A stretch of 54,909 nucleotides of DNA. It comes from an uncultured Candidatus Pelagibacter sp. (GTDB taxonomy: Bacteria; Pseudomonadota; Alphaproteobacteria; Pelagibacterales; Pelagibacteraceae). Location: NCBI GenBank assembly GCA_913030805.1, contig CAJWDL010000007.1, positions 1-54,909 on the forward strand. Reading direction: 5' to 3'. The position numbers and the translations under genes are program-made. Numbering within the stretch: position 1 is the first letter of the stretch; every line of letters starts with the position of its first letter. The notes below the pieces were generated by a model. That model saw nothing but the letters and a program-made list of their open reading frames with translations, searched no databases and was not told the DNA's origin. Of this stretch, positions 1 through 7,256 are shown in pieces.

Positions 1-131
1 GAAGGGTAAGGAAACATTTCCAGGCAATAAAATTTTTTTTTATTTTTTTTTATTGAAGTTTTGAAACTTTTTTTTTCTTTCCATATTTTCTGCCATTTTT
101 CTTCGGCAGTTTTAAAGTTATATCTCTGCAT
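1..131 (-). CDS. leuS: Leucyl-tRNA synthetase, N-terminal fragment (cut by window edge)
   Basis: Charges tRNA-Leu with leucine in the cytoplasm. Only the first 43 residues lie in the window; the gene runs off the left edge. Reading the minus strand from the ATG at 131 gives an N-terminus containing [17 protein letters not shown] and ending at CLEMFPYP. The latter is the LeuRS nucleotide-binding region around the HIGH motif, normally followed by SG. It lies 30 nt downstream of the DUF3576 lipoprotein gene on the same strand, a common alphaproteobacterial pairing, so the two are probably cotranscribed. The identification is firm despite the short fragment. Confidence 0.9.
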   Translation of the reverse strand, partial: MQRYNFKTAEEKWQKIWKEKKSFKTSIKKNKKKFYCLEMFPYP

Positions 132-161
132 TCACTTATTTGATTATAATTTCGAAAATTA

Positions 162-722
162 TTAGTTATTTCCGTGTTTCTTAATATATTCTTCTCTGTT
201 TTTTTCGTATTTTCCTTTTTCAAGCAATGTAGCTGTTTTTAGAATTGCTAATTTTACCTCCTCTTCCAAAGTTGACTTAATTTTGGCCGTTGTGCATTGC
301 TGAAATTTATTACAGATTCTTTTGTGGATAATTACAGAAAGACCATCTGCCCTGATCTCGTTAGATAAAAATCTTACTGTGATTTTAATTGCCTCATCAT
401 TTGAGGTTCCTTCACTGTACCATTCTGTTATAATAATTCCTCCCGAGTAATCTACGTTTGCAAGAGGCAGAAAATCCAAAACTTCTAATGAAGCCCTCCA
501 TAACTCATTGGAGGATGCGAATTCAAAATTTGTGCTGCCTTTTCCCATTGCTTTTCCAAGGCTAAATCCTCTTCCTTCCTCAATAGCTTGTTGAACCCTT
601 TCATCAACATTGGGGCTTACTTTCCTGGCATCGCTTGGTTGGAATATTCCACAAGAAGTTAGCAAAAAAGATAGTAAAAACAAAATCGGTAAAATCGGTT
701 TTATTAAATTAGGACCAGTCAT
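162..722 (-). CDS. DUF3576-family lipoprotein
   Basis: 186-residue predicted lipoprotein of the DUF3576 family, whose molecular function is unknown. It starts with a hydrophobic signal (residues 8-23) ending in a lipobox LLTSC with lipidated Cys24. The body contains the family-like stretch NELWRASLEVLDFLPLANVDYSGG followed by IITEWY, and two further cysteines (ICNKFQQC). The gene sits directly upstream of leuS, the usual alphaproteobacterial neighbourhood, and may share its transcript. A role in the outer membrane or periplasm is inferred from the lipobox only. The start at 722 is favoured because it gives a complete signal peptide; the Shine-Dalgarno (GAAAG) is weak. Confidence 0.85.
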   Translation of the reverse strand: MTGPNLIKPILPILFLLSFLLTSCGIFQPSDARKVSPNVDERVQQAIEEGRGFSLGKAMGKGSTNFEFASSNELWRASLEVLDFLPLANVDYSGGIIITEWYSEGTSNDEAIKITVRFLSNEIRADGLSVIIHKRICNKFQQCTTAKIKSTLEEEVKLAILKTATLLEKGKYEKNREEYIKKHGNN

Positions 723-981
723 TTTTTTCTTTCAATACGCAGGTTGATACAAATATCAAATGAATCTAACTTTAATACAACTTTTACATTAATAAAATCT
801 TAGTTAACTTAAAAAATAGCGAATTTATTATGTTTATTAATGTTCACTCCTAGTGACATTTTTACAACATTTGCAAATAATATAGTATTTATTGAATTTT
901 TTTTAGTTAGGTAACTGTAGTTCGTGATATTTGTGCACTATTCATAATAATTAATTATTACAATAAAAAGGAGAAAAATTT
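723..981. promoter_or_regulatory. Divergent regulatory region between lipoprotein gene and porins
   Basis: A 259-nt gap, long for this compact window, with no convincing ORF. It must hold the promoters for the minus-strand lipoprotein/leuS unit and the plus-strand porin pair. Visible signals are a strong Shine-Dalgarno AAGGAG at 968-973 eight bases before the porin ATG, an inverted repeat TTGATA-CAAA-TATCAA at 744-759, and a second, AGTTA-GG-TAACT, at 905-916. The last two could be operators but are short enough to occur by chance at this base composition. No -35/-10 pair stands out clearly. Confidence 0.5.
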
Positions 982-1965
982 ATGGATAGATTTAAAAAAA
1001 TAGGTCTTTCAGCTCTTGCTGGAACGCTGGCGACATTATCTGCTGCTGAAGCAGGTTCGTTGTCGGTTTCTGGTAGTGCCGAAGTATCTTATGTTCAACG
1101 TGATAGCGATGAAGTAACAGGTAACCCTATTGGTATGAACAAAAACATTGGGTTCGATGGTTCGGGTGAATTAGACAACGGCTGGACAGTTAGTATCTCT
1201 CATGATCTTACTGATGCAGGTGCGTGGTCTTCTTCAGCGCTTACTATAGGTATGGGATCATTAGGAACCCTTATAATTGACCAGTCAGCAGGCAAAGACA
1301 TGGGAAGCGCACTTGATAACGTTGTGCCAACTGCTTTTGAAGAAGCTGATGCTGGTATGGCTACAGGTCTGGTTCTTAGTGGTGGCGCAATTGATGATGA
1401 TGGATCGATTGTCTATAAACTACCTGTATTTTCAGGAGCACAAATTGGATTTGCTTACCAACCAAGAAGTGGAGCTGGTAGTAATGCTGATGGTGGTACT
1501 TCAGGAAATGCTACTGACACTCAAGGTGAAGGATTTGAGTGGGCAGTTGACTGGAGTCCAGAAATGGTGCCTGGTCTTAGAGTTGGTGGTGCTGTAGGAA
1601 AATGTAGTGATTGCGGTGCTGGAACCAAAGATACTGATGAAGAGACATGGTTTGCAACATATGCATATGGTCCTTTATCAATTGGTTATCAAGTTGTTGA
1701 TGAAGATAATGGTACGAATACATTTGACACAGACATTTACGGCGTTTCGTTCAATGTAAATGATGCGTTATCTGTATCTTACCAATATGGTGAAACTGAT
1801 GGATCAGCTGCTACGTACACTACTGCAGAGTTCAGAGGAATTTCTGCTGCTTACAACATTGGTCCAATGGCTATTAAGTTCACTGATAACTCAGGGAAGA
1901 ACATTAATGGAGCAGCAACCGATGATGATGACAATAGAGAGCTAAACTTATCGATGTCATTTTAA
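982..1965 (+). CDS. Outer-membrane porin, first of a tandem pair
   Basis: 327-residue porin-like beta-barrel, expected to let small solutes across the outer membrane. Residues 1-25 form a signal peptide (ALAGTLATLSAAEAG). The mature part has alternating beta-strand patterning rich in Gly, Asp, Ser and aromatic residues, and ends NLSMSF; a terminal Phe is the classic outer-membrane assembly signal. The N-terminal block SVSGSAEVSYVQRD...DEVTGNPIGMNKNIGF resembles Gram-negative porins. A strong AAGGAG precedes the ATG. Base use looks visibly more GC-rich than neighbours, as expected of a highly expressed gene. Unusually for a porin it has two cysteines, C208 and C211, as CSDC. The substrate cannot be told from sequence. 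Confidence 0.85.
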   Translation: MDRFKKIGLSALAGTLATLSAAEAGSLSVSGSAEVSYVQRDSDEVTGNPIGMNKNIGFDGSGELDNGWTVSISHDLTDAGAWSSSALTIGMGSLGTLIIDQSAGKDMGSALDNVVPTAFEEADAGMATGLVLSGGAIDDDGSIVYKLPVFSGAQIGFAYQPRSGAGSNADGGTSGNATDTQGEGFEWAVDWSPEMVPGLRVGGAVGKCSDCGAGTKDTDEETWFATYAYGPLSIGYQVVDEDNGTNTFDTDIYGVSFNVNDALSVSYQYGETDGSAATYTTAEFRGISAAYNIGPMAIKFTDNSGKNINGAATDDDDNRELNLSMSF

Positions 1966-1999
1966 TTTAACATAAAAAATGGAAAGGAGTGTATTTTTT

Positions 2000-3181
2000 A
2001 TGAATAAATTAAAAAACATTGGTATATCGGCTCTTGCTGGAACGCTGGTATCTTTATCTGCTGCACAGGCAGGTGGAGTGTCGGTTTCTGGAGCTTATGA
2101 ACTAAGTTATACAAAGCTAGATCATGACGAGGTCACTGGTAACCCATTAGGAATGAAGAAGAATATTTCTTTTGGTGCTGGTGGTGATCTTTCTGATGGT
2201 GGCGGTGTAACATGGTCGACAAATATTGGAATGACTGATGCATTTGGTCTGTCTAGCGCAAGTATGGCTATAAACATGGGTGGTATTGCGACCCTAACTT
2301 ATGATTCTGGAGGCGGAGGTACAGGCGCGAATGCGGTTGATAATATTGTACCAACGGCTTGGGAAGAAGTAGACTATGGTTTTGCAACCGGAATATCTGA
2401 TGTTGGAGCAGTTTCAGCTACCAAGGGTGTGGTTACTTTAGGAGTTAAGGCACCTGTTGCTGGTACTGGATTTTCAGTATCCTATGCTAACAGAATGGGA
2501 TCAGATCATGTGGCTGACGGTGCTACCGGAGGTGTTGCTATTTCACCTGGATACTCAGGCGTAGATGTAGTTGTTGATTTAGTAGACTATGATGCAGCCC
2601 ATTTCGGTTTAAGATGGGGTGTAGCTGGTCAGATGGAATTGCATGAAGTTACTTGTAAGCGTAATAATAGTGCCATGAGAGATTCGGGTGGTGAATTTGC
2701 TTCATGCCAAGATGGTGTCAAGCATAATCCGTATGCTGGTAGCATGTTTTACAAAATGCAGTTGGGTCCTTTACATTTAGGAACTCAGGCAACGTTTAAG
2801 AACCATGCAACAACCAAGGCTACTGCAATCATGAACACAAGATCGGTTGTAGGTGGTGCTGCGTTAGTATTTGGCGACACTCTGTCTCTTAGTTATGGTT
2901 ATGCGCGTGATAAATATAGATACAATGACCGTAATAGAGGTCTTGCAACGATGGTAGGAACTGAAGCACAAGATGGACTTTTCGGTCATGATCAACTTGG
3001 TGGCGATGAAAATGAGTATGTAACACAAAGGTATCATGGCTGGTCTGCAGCACTGAACTTAGGTCCTGTAGCTTTAAAAGGAACTCACAACCATGTTAGA
3101 GCGGTGGGTCAAGGTGCTCACACCAGTATATACGCAGAAGGTGATACGCATTCTGAACTAAATCTATCTATTGCGTTTTAA
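2000..3181 (+). CDS. Outer-membrane porin, second of a tandem pair
   Basis: 393-residue paralogue of the preceding porin, 34 nt downstream. The two share the signal-peptide region (ISALAGTLVSLSAAQAG against LSALAGTLATLSAAEAG), the block DEVTGNPxGMxKNI and the ending ELNLSxxF. Start chosen at 2000 rather than the in-frame ATG at 1979 because GGAAAGGAG at 1981-1989 is a good Shine-Dalgarno for 2000 and the upstream extension spoils the signal peptide. It is longer than porin 1, the extra length lying in loop-like segments. It contains a cysteine pair, C219 and C236, 16 residues apart, suggesting a disulfide-closed external loop. The gene is followed by a strong terminator, so the pair probably forms one transcription unit. 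Confidence 0.85.
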   Translation: MNKLKNIGISALAGTLVSLSAAQAGGVSVSGAYELSYTKLDHDEVTGNPLGMKKNISFGAGGDLSDGGGVTWSTNIGMTDAFGLSSASMAINMGGIATLTYDSGGGGTGANAVDNIVPTAWEEVDYGFATGISDVGAVSATKGVVTLGVKAPVAGTGFSVSYANRMGSDHVADGATGGVAISPGYSGVDVVVDLVDYDAAHFGLRWGVAGQMELHEVTCKRNNSAMRDSGGEFASCQDGVKHNPYAGSMFYKMQLGPLHLGTQATFKNHATTKATAIMNTRSVVGGAALVFGDTLSLSYGYARDKYRYNDRNRGLATMVGTEAQDGLFGHDQLGGDENEYVTQRYHGWSAALNLGPVALKGTHNHVRAVGQGAHTSIYAEGDTHSELNLSIAF

Positions 3182-3199
3182 GAGCTAAATTAAACAAAT

Positions 3200-3769
3200 T
3201 TATAAAAACCGGCCTAAATTTTTAGGCCGGTTTTTTTTTAGGAAGCTTATTCCAGCCATTCCATAGATATTCAGCATTTTTAAAGTATTTATATTTTTTT
3301 TTCTTATTCCTCCCAAAGCAATAAACTTTCTCCTATACTTGAGAGTCAATAATCCAAATCTGCAGATCCCCAAATATTTTCTACTCTTTTCAATTCTAAA
3401 TACGGGCGATAAAAATATTGCCTCACACCCCTGGTCTATTTTTTTTTTAATTTCCATTTGATCATGGGCTGACCCGATAATTTTAAAGTTTTTGCCTAGA
3501 CTTGCTCTACTCAAAGTTATTCTTTTATTGAATGAGGGTATATAAATTCCATCAGTTTTAAATTTAATTGCCAATCTTAGATTGTTTGAAATATAAAATT
3601 TGAATTTTTTTTTATTGCAACATGATCTTAACTTACAGATATCACTTTCATTTTGTTTTTTTGAATAATTTCTGTAAATTATTCCCAAATCTGTGATATC
3701 ATTTTTTAAAATATTTTTCTCGTATTTATCAACAAACAAAAAATATTTTGGTAACTTATTTTTATGCAT
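3200..3769 (-). CDS. ThiE/TenI-like protein, catalytic residues degenerate
   Basis: 189-residue protein resembling the thiamine-phosphate synthase/TenI fold (TIM barrel). Supporting segments are LPKYFLFVD near the N-terminus, IIGSAHDQMEIKKKIDQGC, AIFLSPVF (matching the GPxFxT region of ThiE) and FIALGGI near the C-terminus (matching the GGI phosphate-binding turn). Several expected ThiE residues are missing: the IND(R) segment reads ISNN, and the GxHLGQxD segment reads GIYIPS. It may therefore be a TenI-like or non-catalytic relative rather than a true ThiE. Its last codons run through the terminator hairpin at 3205-3234. Its start codon abuts the yggS start in the palindrome ATGCAT, so its promoter must lie inside yggS. 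Confidence 0.7.
   Translation of the reverse strand: MHKNKLPKYFLFVDKYEKNILKNDITDLGIIYRNYSKKQNESDICKLRSCCNKKKFKFYISNNLRLAIKFKTDGIYIPSFNKRITLSRASLGKNFKIIGSAHDQMEIKKKIDQGCEAIFLSPVFRIEKSRKYLGICRFGLLTLKYRRKFIALGGIRKKNINTLKMLNIYGMAGISFLKKNRPKNLGRFL
3205..3239. terminator. Strong intrinsic terminator of the porin operon, bidirectional in form
   Basis: A perfect 14-bp inverted repeat, AAAACCGGCCTAAA (3205-3218) and TTTAGGCCGGTTTT (3221-3234), with a 2-nt centre, followed on the plus strand by a run of T to 3239. It ends porin transcription. On the minus strand it is preceded by A residues and followed by TTTTTATAA, so it can also terminate the convergent ThiE-like gene. Its minus-strand sequence lies inside that gene's coding region. 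Confidence 0.9.
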
Positions 3770-4435
3770 AATGCTGTTGAAAGATTAATGGCGATTCAAT
3801 CCGAAATCAAAGAACTTTTAATAAAAAATAATTCACAAAACAAAGACCTTAATATTATTATTATCTGTAAAACCTTTTCCATCGATAAAATATTACCGTT
3901 AATTGATGCCGGCCATGTCCATTTTGGCGAAAATAAAATCCAGGAAGCAGAATTAAAATGGAAAGAAGTTAAAGAAAAACATCCAAATATTAGGTTACAC
4001 ATGGTCGGCAAGTTACAGACAAATAAGGTCAAGGCAGCCTTAAATGTTTTTGATTATATTCATTCGGTTGATAATTATAGATTAGGTGAAAAAATTGTTA
4101 AATATGAAAAAGAACTGAACAAAAAGATCAAAATCTTTGTCCAGGTCAATGTTGGAGAGGAATCTCAAAAAAGTGGCATCAGTCCAAAAAATGTAAATCA
4201 GTTTGTAAACCATTGTAAGAACAGTCTTTCACTGAATATAATCGGACTGATGTGCTTACCGCCAATAGACGATAATCCAGAAAAATATTTTTTGCATTTA
4301 AATCAACTCAGGAATCAAACGGATCTCTGTCATTTAAGCATGGGCATGTCCAATGACTATCAAACTGCAACAAAATGTGGATCAACGTTTTTAAGAATTG
4401 GTTCAAAAATTTTAGGTGAAAGAAATACCCGCTAG
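3764..4435 (+). CDS. YggS/PROSC-family PLP-homeostasis protein
   Basis: 223-residue pyridoxal-phosphate-binding protein of the YggS/PLPBP family, which controls PLP levels and amino/keto-acid balance but has no known catalytic activity. The PLP lysine is in ICKTFS (canonical VSKTxP). Further family segments are HFGENKIQEAELKW, HMVGKLQTNKVK, HSVDN, VNVGEESQKSG, and the C-terminal LSMGMSNDYQTA...GSTFLRIGSKILGER. Start at 3764 gives the usual AVERLMAIQSEI helix; a later ATG at 3788 would remove part of it. The start is head-to-head with the ThiE-like gene, and the 3' end overlaps the L,D-transpeptidase gene by 4 nt. Confidence 0.9.
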   Translation: MHNAVERLMAIQSEIKELLIKNNSQNKDLNIIIICKTFSIDKILPLIDAGHVHFGENKIQEAELKWKEVKEKHPNIRLHMVGKLQTNKVKAALNVFDYIHSVDNYRLGEKIVKYEKELNKKIKIFVQVNVGEESQKSGISPKNVNQFVNHCKNSLSLNIIGLMCLPPIDDNPEKYFLHLNQLRNQTDLCHLSMGMSNDYQTATKCGSTFLRIGSKILGERNTR

Positions 4436-4923
4436 CCAATTTTCATTTTGTCCGATGATTTGATGTATCTTGCTAAAGTCAAAAAATCTTTGATGCTGAT
4501 AGCTATACAGCCAGCCGTTGGTTTATAATTTTGAGTCAAATGTAAAAAAATTGCGCTACCTCTATGGGGGATTGCTGGATTTGTGTTGTAATTAATAGCA
4601 ATCAATGCATCATATTTATGATCTTTTCTAAATAGTTTTTCACCTTTTTTTTTGGAATTTAAATCGAATTCTTTATTATATTTTCTGTCATTTGGATCGT
4701 TACACCAGCCCACGTATTTTTTTATTACTTTGCATTTTAGGCGGGTTTCTATTTTTTTAATCCGGTCAGACCGATAATAAAGTTTTCCCAAAGAAAAAAT
4801 CCCCCGTGGAGTGGTTTTATCACCTTCTTTTTTATTTTTTTTTATTCCCAATTTACCTAAAACGCATCTAAATCGAAATTTTTTAAAAATCAAATCTCCA
4901 TTTTTTTTTATTTTTATCAACAT
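4432..4923 (-). CDS. L,D-transpeptidase (YkuD-type) family protein
   Basis: About 163 residues when started at the ATG at 4923 (MLIKIKKNGDL). It carries the YkuD-type signature: an upstream His in IPHRGSAIFLH and the catalytic Cys in PTAGCIAIS. The family makes 3-3 peptidoglycan cross-links or attaches proteins to peptidoglycan. GDKTTPRGIFSLG is the typical substrate-side segment. The open frame extends to 5154, but those extra residues run antisense to the divergent regulator and look random, so the short start is preferred. No clear signal peptide is present with this start, which is odd for a periplasmic enzyme and leaves export unexplained. Its ATG overlaps the other-strand ATG at 4922. 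Confidence 0.8.
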   Translation of the reverse strand: MLIKIKKNGDLIFKKFRFRCVLGKLGIKKNKKEGDKTTPRGIFSLGKLYYRSDRIKKIETRLKCKVIKKYVGWCNDPNDRKYNKEFDLNSKKKGEKLFRKDHKYDALIAINYNTNPAIPHRGSAIFLHLTQNYKPTAGCIAISIKDFLTLARYIKSSDKMKIG

Positions 4924-4939
4924 GATGTATAGTCTTAAG

Positions 4940-5584
4940 ATGAAAAATATCACATTGAACATTATAGGACAAAGAATTTTAGCTGATGTTCTTAAAGAAA
5001 AAGAAGTTATTATAAAGATGAATATTTTATTTTTTGAAAATTTAAACGATTGTCTAAAAAATATTAAGGATAATATCATAAAAAATATTATAGTTACCCA
5101 TCTTTCTAATTTTGAATCAATCGAACAATCCAACTTTAAAATTGACAATCTCATTTTTTATTTAACCAGTAAAAAAAATAATATAAATATCAAAACAAAA
5201 TTTCAAAAATATGAATTAATTTACTGCCCTTTTGATTTAAATAACTTTATGGAGAAAATAAATTTAGCATGTATTAAATCCAGATTTGCAATTAATTCAA
5301 AAGTTGAGCTTTTAAATTACACAATTAATCTGAATGCCAGAGAGATTATTGCCGGTCAAAATAAATTAAAATTGACAGAACGTGAAAAAGATTTTTTACT
5401 GTTTCTTAAAAATTCCAAGGAACCCCAGACGATAAGAAATATTCTCGAATCGGTTTGGAGATATTCTAAGGGAATGGAAACCCATACGGTTGAGACCCAT
5501 GTTCACCGATTAAGAAAAAAGTTTTTAGATTCTTTTAATGACAATAATTTTATTAAAAATAATAAAAAAGGCTATTATATTTAG
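4940..5584 (+). CDS. Winged-helix (OmpR/PhoB-type) regulator with degenerate receiver domain
   Basis: About 214 residues from the ATG at 4940 (MKNITLNIIG); ATGs at 4922 and 4925 are alternatives, and the open frame to 4811 is a shadow. The C-terminal third is a winged-helix DNA-binding domain: LTEREKDFLLFL, then an effector helix region with ETHTVETHVHRLRKKF and the wing KNNKKGYYI. The N-terminal half is about receiver-domain size but reads IVTHLSNF where the phospho-accepting Asp would be expected, so it is probably not phosphorylated normally. No sensor kinase gene is adjacent. It is divergent from the L,D-transpeptidase gene, which is an obvious candidate target, though this is only inferred from position. 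Confidence 0.75.
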   Translation: MKNITLNIIGQRILADVLKEKEVIIKMNILFFENLNDCLKNIKDNIIKNIIVTHLSNFESIEQSNFKIDNLIFYLTSKKNNINIKTKFQKYELIYCPFDLNNFMEKINLACIKSRFAINSKVELLNYTINLNAREIIAGQNKLKLTEREKDFLLFLKNSKEPQTIRNILESVWRYSKGMETHTVETHVHRLRKKFLDSFNDNNFIKNNKKGYYI

Positions 5585-5692
5585 ATGGGTCGAAGAAATC
5601 CAATAGCAAAAGACTTGTACTCTTCAAAATACAAAAAGAAAATTGTAAAACCTAAAAAAGGTAAAGGAAGTTTTAGAAGAAAAAAAAAATAA
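5585..5692 (+). CDS. arfA: ArfA-like alternative ribosome-rescue factor (35 aa)
   Basis: A 35-residue, very basic ORF whose ATG directly follows the stop of the winged-helix regulator (TAG then ATG), so translation is probably coupled. Its core YKKKIVKPKKGKGSFRRK aligns without gaps to the E. coli ArfA core FRQRVEKNKKGKGSYMRK: KKGKGS is identical and most other positions are conservative. ArfA enters the A site of ribosomes stalled on messages lacking a stop codon and recruits RF2. The protein is shorter than E. coli ArfA, lacking the C-terminal part that is dispensable there. A small basic ribosomal-type protein is the main alternative. The 3' end is 2 nt from the convergent kinase gene. Confidence 0.7.
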   Translation: MGRRNPIAKDLYSSKYKKKIVKPKKGKGSFRRKKK

Positions 5693-5694
5693 TA

Positions 5695-6624
5695 CTAGTT
5701 TAGTCTAGCTCCAATTTTTTGAATAATTTTTGAAGCCATTTCATTTCCTTTTTCAAGACTTTCCTTTATTGATAATTTATTAACATAGCCGTGTAAAAAA
5801 CCTGCCGCAAAAAGATCACCAGCTCCAGTTAAATCAACAATTTTTAAATCTTTTTGACTATCGCATTCAATTACTTCATTTTTTTGTATTGCAAGACTTC
5901 CTTTTTCACCACGAGTAATAACAATTAGTTTTCCAATTTGTTTGCTAAATGAAATTACTTCATCAAAATTTTTGGCATCAATTAAAGATAAAATTTCTAG
6001 TTCATTGGCGAATGTAATGTCTAATTTATTATTTACTAAATCCAAAAAACTTTTTTTATGACGATTAACACAAAACTTATCTGATAATGTCATTGCAGTT
6101 TTTTTGGAGACATTTATAGCTTTATTAAAAGCATTTCTAGGTTCGCCCTCATCCCACAAATAACCTTCTAGAAAAACTATCTCACTATTTTTAACTGCAT
6201 TTTCATCAATATCTTTATCACTAACTTTTCCAGCTATACCCAAAAAAGTACACATGGTTCTCTCAGAATCCGGAGTAATTAAAATTAAACAAGTTCCCGT
6301 TGGTATTGTTTCTTCTTTTTTTTGATAACAATATTTTACCTTTTCACTTACTAAACTTTTTTCGTATTCATCACCTAATTCGTCATTATTTACCTTTCCA
6401 ATGAAGGAAACCGGATTTCCTAATTGTGATAACCCAACTATAGAATTTGCAACAGAACCACCTGCCATTGTTTCTTCAATATTCAAATTTGATAATAACT
6501 TTTTAAATTCGGTCTCATCAACAAGTTTCATGGTGCTTTTTGCAAGATTATTTTCAGATAAAAAACTTACTTCTACTTTGCAAATTACATCAATTATAGC
6601 ATTTCCAATTCCCAGTACTTTCAT
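5695..6624 (-). CDS. PfkB-family sugar/nucleoside kinase (adenosine kinase-like)
   Basis: 309-residue PfkB/ribokinase-fold kinase. The N-terminal strand is VLGIGNAIIDVICKV, followed by the AGGSVANSIVGLSQLG substrate-site segment and the C-terminal signature DLTGAGDLFAAGFLHGY, with its catalytic Asp and anion hole. The LSDKFCVNRHKKSF and ITRGEKGSLAI stretches fit the adenosine kinase-like branch common in Alphaproteobacteria, but substrate choice (adenosine, ribose or another sugar) cannot be fixed by eye. Its ATG overlaps the nth stop by one base, so it is the last gene of the grpE-dnaK-dnaJ-dapB-nth run. Confidence 0.85.
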   Translation of the reverse strand: MKVLGIGNAIIDVICKVEVSFLSENNLAKSTMKLVDETEFKKLLSNLNIEETMAGGSVANSIVGLSQLGNPVSFIGKVNNDELGDEYEKSLVSEKVKYCYQKKEETIPTGTCLILITPDSERTMCTFLGIAGKVSDKDIDENAVKNSEIVFLEGYLWDEGEPRNAFNKAINVSKKTAMTLSDKFCVNRHKKSFLDLVNNKLDITFANELEILSLIDAKNFDEVISFSKQIGKLIVITRGEKGSLAIQKNEVIECDSQKDLKIVDLTGAGDLFAAGFLHGYVNKLSIKESLEKGNEMASKIIQKIGARLN

Positions 6625-7256
6625 CAGAGTTCCTTTTTACTATATTTACAATATTTGACTATGACACATTTCTTACATGATGGTGTCCTTGATTTGCAAG
6701 TATATCTTCCATGCAAAAGCAATAAGTGATGTGAGTCTTTTAAATATTTTTTTGGAACTACATTGTATAGTGCTCGTTCTACCTGATCCGGATTTTTACC
6801 AGGAGCCAACCCAGTTCTGTTGCTAACTCTAAATATGTGAGTATCAACCGCAATAGTTGAAAACCCAAAACCTTCATTTAAAACTACATTTGCAGTCTTT
6901 CTTCCTACTCCTGGAAGAGCAAGTAAATCATCAAAATTTTTTGGAACTTTTCCATTATGTTTTTCAATCAATTGTTTGGATAATAAATAAACACTTTTGG
7001 CTTTATTTCTAAAAAGACCAATGCTTTTAATTAATTTTTCTATCTTTTTTCTTCCTAATTTAGCAAAATGCCAAGGATTATTATACTTTGGATAAATATT
7101 TTTAGTTACGTTATTAACATTAACATCAGTACACTGGGCAGACAAAACAACAGAAAGCAAAAGAGTAAATTTATTTTTGTATTTAAGGTCGCTTTTAGGA
7201 TTTTTTATTATTTTACTTAGATTTTTAAAAAGAGAATTTATTTTCCCTGATTTCAT
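6624..7256 (-). CDS. nth: Endonuclease III (DNA glycosylase/AP lyase)
   Basis: 210-residue base-excision repair enzyme that removes oxidised pyrimidines and cuts the abasic site. Visible are the helix-hairpin-helix region LLALPGVGRKTANVVLNEGFG, including the catalytic Lys of the hairpin (GVGRKTA), the catalytic Asp in IAVDTHIFRVSNR, and the C-terminal [4Fe-4S] ligands with spacing C-x6-C-x2-C-x5-C (CKSRTPSCKKCVIVKYC). Length is typical. Its ATG overlaps the dapB stop in ATGA, so the two are translationally coupled. Confidence 0.95.
   Translation of the reverse strand: MKSGKINSLFKNLSKIIKNPKSDLKYKNKFTLLLSVVLSAQCTDVNVNNVTKNIYPKYNNPWHFAKLGRKKIEKLIKSIGLFRNKAKSVYLLSKQLIEKHNGKVPKNFDDLLALPGVGRKTANVVLNEGFGFSTIAVDTHIFRVSNRTGLAPGKNPDQVERALYNVVPKKYLKDSHHLLLLHGRYTCKSRTPSCKKCVIVKYCKYSKKEL

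Noticed and set aside
4811-4939. Extended N-terminus of the winged-helix regulator.
   Set aside because: It is antisense to the L,D-transpeptidase and gives a low-complexity Phe/Lys sequence; the start at 4940 (or 4922/4925) fits better.
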